NCBI RefSeq assembly: GCF_900111585.1
Contig: NZ_FOHI01000004.1
Coordinates: forward strand, 1-64,000
Length of the DNA: 64,000 nucleotides
DNA from: Nitrosospira multiformis
GTDB lineage: Bacteria; Pseudomonadota; Gammaproteobacteria; Burkholderiales; Nitrosomonadaceae
Direction: 5' to 3'
Shown piece after piece: positions 61,092-64,000 of this stretch (position 1 is its first letter; every line of letters starts with the position of its first letter). The translations under genes and the position numbers were made by a program. Below the pieces are notes generated by a model, which had not been told where the DNA came from, did no database searches, and worked only from the letters and a program-made list of their open reading frames with translations.

Positions 61092-62324
61092 ATGGTAGAA
61101 CGATCCGCAGTGAAAATTCTAGTGCTTGACGATGAATCTTTCATGCTCAAGCTGTTGAACCGCATTTTATCCAACCTCGGATATAGCTCGGTCATTCTCT
61201 GTGATAGTGGCCGTGCCGCACTGGAAAAAATAGCCGATGTGGATGCCGTCCCAAATGTGATCCTGCTCGATCTCAACATGCCTGAAATGGATGGAATTGA
61301 GTTCGTGCGGCATCTGGTGGACCGACACTATCCGGGTAGCCTCATACTGGTCAGCGGCGAGGACGAACGTATACTTCAGACCACCGTAAAACTGGTGCGG
61401 GCACACAAGATTCCCATACTGGGATACCTGCATAAGCCGGTGAAGCCCGATGCGTTATCCGAACTGCTTGAAAGTTGGGCCCCTTCCGCAGCCGGTGCCG
61501 CTGGTATGGCGAAGAAAGTCTACGCCGCTGATGAACTGCGCGCCGCCATCGAGGGGGGGCAACTGGTTAATTATTATCAGCCGAAGGTGGCGGTCGCTAC
61601 AGGCGAGGTGGTGGGTGTAGAGACTCTCGCGAGATGGCGTCATCCAGCGGACGGTATCGTATTTCCGGACCAATTCATTGGCGTGGCCGAGGCTGCCGGC
61701 CTGATTGACGACCTGACCAAGGCGGTGTTTGCCGGAGCCATGGCTCAAGCGAAAGCGTGGCAAGAAATGCAGTTGCCGCTGCGAGTAGCTGTCAATGTGT
61801 CCATGGACAATCTGGCCTCGCTGGATTTTCTGAATTTTGTGGCGGAACTCGCGGCAAAGGAGGGCATAGCCCCCCAAAATGTGGTCCTGGAGGTGACCGA
61901 AACCAAGCTGATGCAGGATACACGCGCTCCACTTGAGATTCTGACCCGGCTGCGCTTGAAGCGTTTCCGCCTTTCCATTGACGATTTCGGGACAGGGCAT
62001 TCATCATTGGCCCAGTTGCGCGACATCCCTTTTGATGAACTCAAGATCGATCAGGGCTTCGTGCACCGCGCCGGCACCGACGAGACGCTGCGGGCGATTT
62101 ATGATGCAAGCCTCTCTCTGGCGCGGCAATTAAATATGGAAGTCGTGGCGGAAGGTGTCCAGGACCGGGAGGATTGGGATCTTCTGCGCCGCACGGGATG
62201 CGATCTGGCGCAGGGGGCTTTCCTTTCGGGTCCCATGTTGCCGGAGGATGTGCCGGGCTGGATGAAACTGTGGCGGGAACGGGTTCGTACCGAGCTTTTC
62301 CTGACGGAAGACGTAAGGAAATAA
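61092..62324 (+). CDS. Receiver-EAL c-di-GMP phosphodiesterase response regulator
   Basis: The 410-residue protein joins a receiver domain (acidic LVLDDE, phospho-acceptor Asp60 in LLDLNMPEMDG, CheY-type lysine LHKPVKP) to an EAL domain. EAL motif VETLAR (Glu177), IDDFGTGHSSLAQL, LKIDQGFV and AEGVQ are intact, so it should hydrolyse c-di-GMP. Phosphorylation by the upstream hybrid kinase's HPt probably controls it. It lies 83 bp downstream of that kinase gene on the same strand. The layout is like RpfG-class regulators with EAL in place of HD-GYP. Confidence 0.93.
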   Translation: MVERSAVKILVLDDESFMLKLLNRILSNLGYSSVILCDSGRAALEKIADVDAVPNVILLDLNMPEMDGIEFVRHLVDRHYPGSLILVSGEDERILQTTVKLVRAHKIPILGYLHKPVKPDALSELLESWAPSAAGAAGMAKKVYAADELRAAIEGGQLVNYYQPKVAVATGEVVGVETLARWRHPADGIVFPDQFIGVAEAAGLIDDLTKAVFAGAMAQAKAWQEMQLPLRVAVNVSMDNLASLDFLNFVAELAAKEGIAPQNVVLEVTETKLMQDTRAPLEILTRLRLKRFRLSIDDFGTGHSSLAQLRDIPFDELKIDQGFVHRAGTDETLRAIYDASLSLARQLNMEVVAEGVQDREDWDLLRRTGCDLAQGAFLSGPMLPEDVPGWMKLWRERVRTELFLTEDVRK

Positions 62325-62557
62325 TCGGCAGAGCGAGGGACAGAAGCAATCTCTGCGGGAATGACGGAAGCGTCCGCAGTTTTCGAGTCTTTCATTCCAT
62401 TCGCCCTGTCCTTCGAATCCGTTTGTTTGGCCCTGGCAACGATCTCTACGCTGCTAAAGGGGTTTTTTCACTCAAGTTGCGAACTGAGTGGGGAAGGTAG
62501 CGGGAGTTACTATGAATACGAGATAGTCTGCTTTCTGGATGAAGCGGATGAATGAGC

Positions 62558-62929
62558 TTATTGCATGGAATGTAATCCGATCATATTGCCCTCGGTGTCG
62601 AGGACCAGGGCGATGAAACCATATTTGCCGATGGGCATTTTTTCCTTGAAAAGGCGCCCTCCATGCTCGGCAGCACGAGCGGCCTCTACCGCACAGTCTT
62701 CACACTTGAAATAAACCAAGGTGCTGCTTCCGCCGGACGGGCAACCCTCCATTTTCGCTAGCGCGCCCGCTGCGCCATAGCCTTCCTCCGACATGGGGAA
62801 GGCCCATAGTTCTATATCGGGGCTTGGTATCTGCTCGAGCTTTCCTTGCAGAACCCCTTCGTAGAACGTTTTTGCGCGTTCCATGTCCTGTACATAAATT
62901 TCAAACCAGACGACTGGATTGGATTTCAT
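62558..62929 (-). CDS. VOC superfamily protein
   Basis: A 123-residue protein with two VOC half-units: NPVVWFEIYVQDMERAKTFYEGVL, then KMPIGKYGFIALVLDTEGNMIGLHS. This is the glyoxalase/bleomycin-resistance fold; MPIGKYGF and DTEGN.IGLHS are typical of the PhnB-adjacent subfamily annotated as predicted lactoylglutathione lyase-like. The substrate is unknown. It leads the next gene by 30 bp on the opposite side of a short gap. Confidence 0.85.
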   Translation of the reverse strand: MKSNPVVWFEIYVQDMERAKTFYEGVLQGKLEQIPSPDIELWAFPMSEEGYGAAGALAKMEGCPSGGSSTLVYFKCEDCAVEAARAAEHGGRLFKEKMPIGKYGFIALVLDTEGNMIGLHSMQ

Positions 62930-62958
62930 GGCGTTGCTCCTCGATGTTTATCATCCGG

Positions 62959-63339
62959 TTAAATCAATAATGCAGCCGCTACCCGTCGTTCTTCCGCCGA
63001 TAATATGTTGTAAGTGCGACAGGCGGCAGCGGTATCCATCACTTCTATGCCAATGCCGGACTCGATCAAGCTTCTGGTAAGTTGCGGATGGGGAAAACGC
63101 AATGTGGCGCCCGTTCCGAAGAGGACCATTTCCGGCTGCAGCGAGAGAATGAACTGAAAGTGTTCGGTATTGAGTTCCTCGAACGTTTTTGCCTCCCACT
63201 CTTCGATCAGGCGATCGGGTAACACGATCAGGCTATGATCGTAGCGTACGTGATTGATCATGACGTGGTCGGTTCCGTAACCGGTAAACAGGTTGTGCCC
63301 GGTAGGACCGGAAAGATGCAGTTTCACACGAGACTCCAT
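62959..63339 (-). CDS. Mth938-like domain protein (DUF498)
   Basis: The 126-residue protein has TFEELNTEHFQFIL, LQPEMVLFGTGATLRFPHPQL and GIEVMDTAAACRTYNIL, the pattern of Mth938-like proteins (Xcc1710 type). The family is widely conserved in proteobacteria, related to human NDUFAF3, and its role here is not established. A long open frame extends to 63444, but the conserved N-terminus starts at the ATG at 63339. It is encoded on the minus strand, divergent from the aminotransferase gene. Confidence 0.85.
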   Translation of the reverse strand: MESRVKLHLSGPTGHNLFTGYGTDHVMINHVRYDHSLIVLPDRLIEEWEAKTFEELNTEHFQFILSLQPEMVLFGTGATLRFPHPQLTRSLIESGIGIEVMDTAAACRTYNILSAEERRVAAALLI

Positions 63340-63555
63340 TTGCGGCAGTTTAGCGGGTCGGGTAACATTACATCTTTTTCCCGTTGCGATAAAGGTTTTG
63401 CGTCGAATAAAGCGGGAACGACAGAATCTCTTGATTTTCCACACTCAACACTCGCAGGCGCTTCCGGTTACGTACTTCCATCTGAACCCGGCTTTGCACA
63501 GAGCCTTCGCTGATCTTTGCCGTAAGGCTTTTGCCACCCATCCGTCCCCTATCTG

Positions 63556-64000
63556 ATGCAGCCCATTCTCAAATCCAGCAAATTGGCCAATGTATGCTAT
63601 GACATTCGCGGACCGGTGCTTGACCGGGCGCGGCAAATGGAAGAGGAAGGGCACCGCATCATCAAGCTCAATATCGGGAATCCGGCATCATTCGGTTTCG
63701 AAGCTCCCGAAGAAATCCTGCAGGATGTGATGCATAACCTTTCCGCTGCATCCGGTTATTGCGATTCGAAAGGATTATTTGCGGCACGCAAGGCCATCAT
63801 GCATTACACGCAGGAGAAGCGTATCGAGGATGTCCGGTTGGAGGATATCTATATTGGCAACGGCGTTTCCGAACTGATCGTGATGGCGATGCAGGCGTTG
63901 TTGAATACGGGCGATGAGGTTTTGATTCCTTCACCCGATTACCCGTTGTGGACAGCAGCGGTGGTGCTGGCAGGCGGGACTCCGCGTCATTATGTGTGTG
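63556..64000 (+). CDS. alaA: Alanine aminotransferase-type PLP enzyme, 5' part
   Basis: The gene runs off the window after about 148 codons. The visible N-terminus has RGPVLDRARQMEEEGHRIIKLNIGNPASFGFEAPEEI, which is characteristic of AlaA/AlaT-type glutamate-pyruvate aminotransferases, then SGYCDSKGLFAARKAIM and YIGNGVSELI. The PLP lysine lies beyond the window. The enzyme would interconvert alanine and 2-oxoglutarate with pyruvate and glutamate. The exact subclass is inferred; other class I aminotransferases share the fold. Confidence 0.88.
   Translation, partial: MQPILKSSKLANVCYDIRGPVLDRARQMEEEGHRIIKLNIGNPASFGFEAPEEILQDVMHNLSAASGYCDSKGLFAARKAIMHYTQEKRIEDVRLEDIYIGNGVSELIVMAMQALLNTGDEVLIPSPDYPLWTAAVVLAGGTPRHYVC

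Overview
The window most likely comes from an ammonia-oxidizing betaproteobacterium of the Nitrosospira/Nitrosomonas group. The strongest evidence is a gene at 5555-5968 encoding nitrosocyanin, a red copper protein known essentially from ammonia oxidizers, with all four copper ligands in place. The rest fits a free-living, GC-rich betaproteobacterium with much c-di-GMP signalling, a PEP-CTERM exported protein and dispersed REP-like repeats. The genus is an inference; no rRNA or core nitrification genes are in the window.

Layout. 1-2.7 kb: the end of an EAL-domain gene, tRNA-Val(CAC) on the minus strand, gltX, then tRNA-Ala(GGC) and tRNA-Glu(TTC) behind a near-consensus promoter. 2.7-5.3 kb: a decayed integration hotspot at tRNA-Glu, with two serine-recombinase C-terminal remnants, two partial copies of the tRNA 3' end, a frameshifted ribbon-helix-helix antitoxin, a lipoprotein gene with an in-frame stop and a CsbD gene. 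5.5-14.3 kb: nitrosocyanin, a cysteine-rich repeat protein, HNH nuclease, UbiB-type kinase, lipoproteins, a GNAT protein, an orphan astB, a VOC protein and an NlpC/P60 lipoprotein. 14.7-20.9 kb: a complete Mrp/Pha Na+/H+ antiporter operon with an A-B fusion. 21.1-25.2 kb: two large genes I cannot assign. 25.6-30 kb: tex, a PEP-CTERM gene and a broken partial duplication of the tex 3' end.

30.0-31.6 kb: a visibly AT-rich gene for an Abi/UG-type reverse transcriptase, the class that includes phage-defence RTs, with inverted repeats on both sides. This is the best candidate for an undescribed system. 31.7-41.7 kb: mostly stand-alone enzymes and envelope proteins (TPR, alpha/beta hydrolase, SRPBCC, DUF4399, lipoprotein, DUF2383, a frameshifted quinone reductase, FMN reductase, NodB deacetylase). 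41.8-46.6 kb: two membrane proteins of unknown function, one of 1130 residues. 47.5-51.6 kb: DUF190, CrcB/Fluc, class I aldolase and an EF-hand membrane protein. 51.8-62.3 kb: signalling genes, namely a LapD-like degenerate GGDEF/EAL receptor, an HDAC-family hydrolase, and a likely circuit of a membrane-anchored urea/amide-type binding protein, a 1401-residue hybrid histidine kinase and a REC-EAL phosphodiesterase. 62.5-64 kb: VOC protein, Mth938-like protein and the start of an AlaA-type aminotransferase.

Start codons were chosen by Shine-Dalgarno spacing and conserved N-termini. All family assignments come from reading motifs, without database searches.
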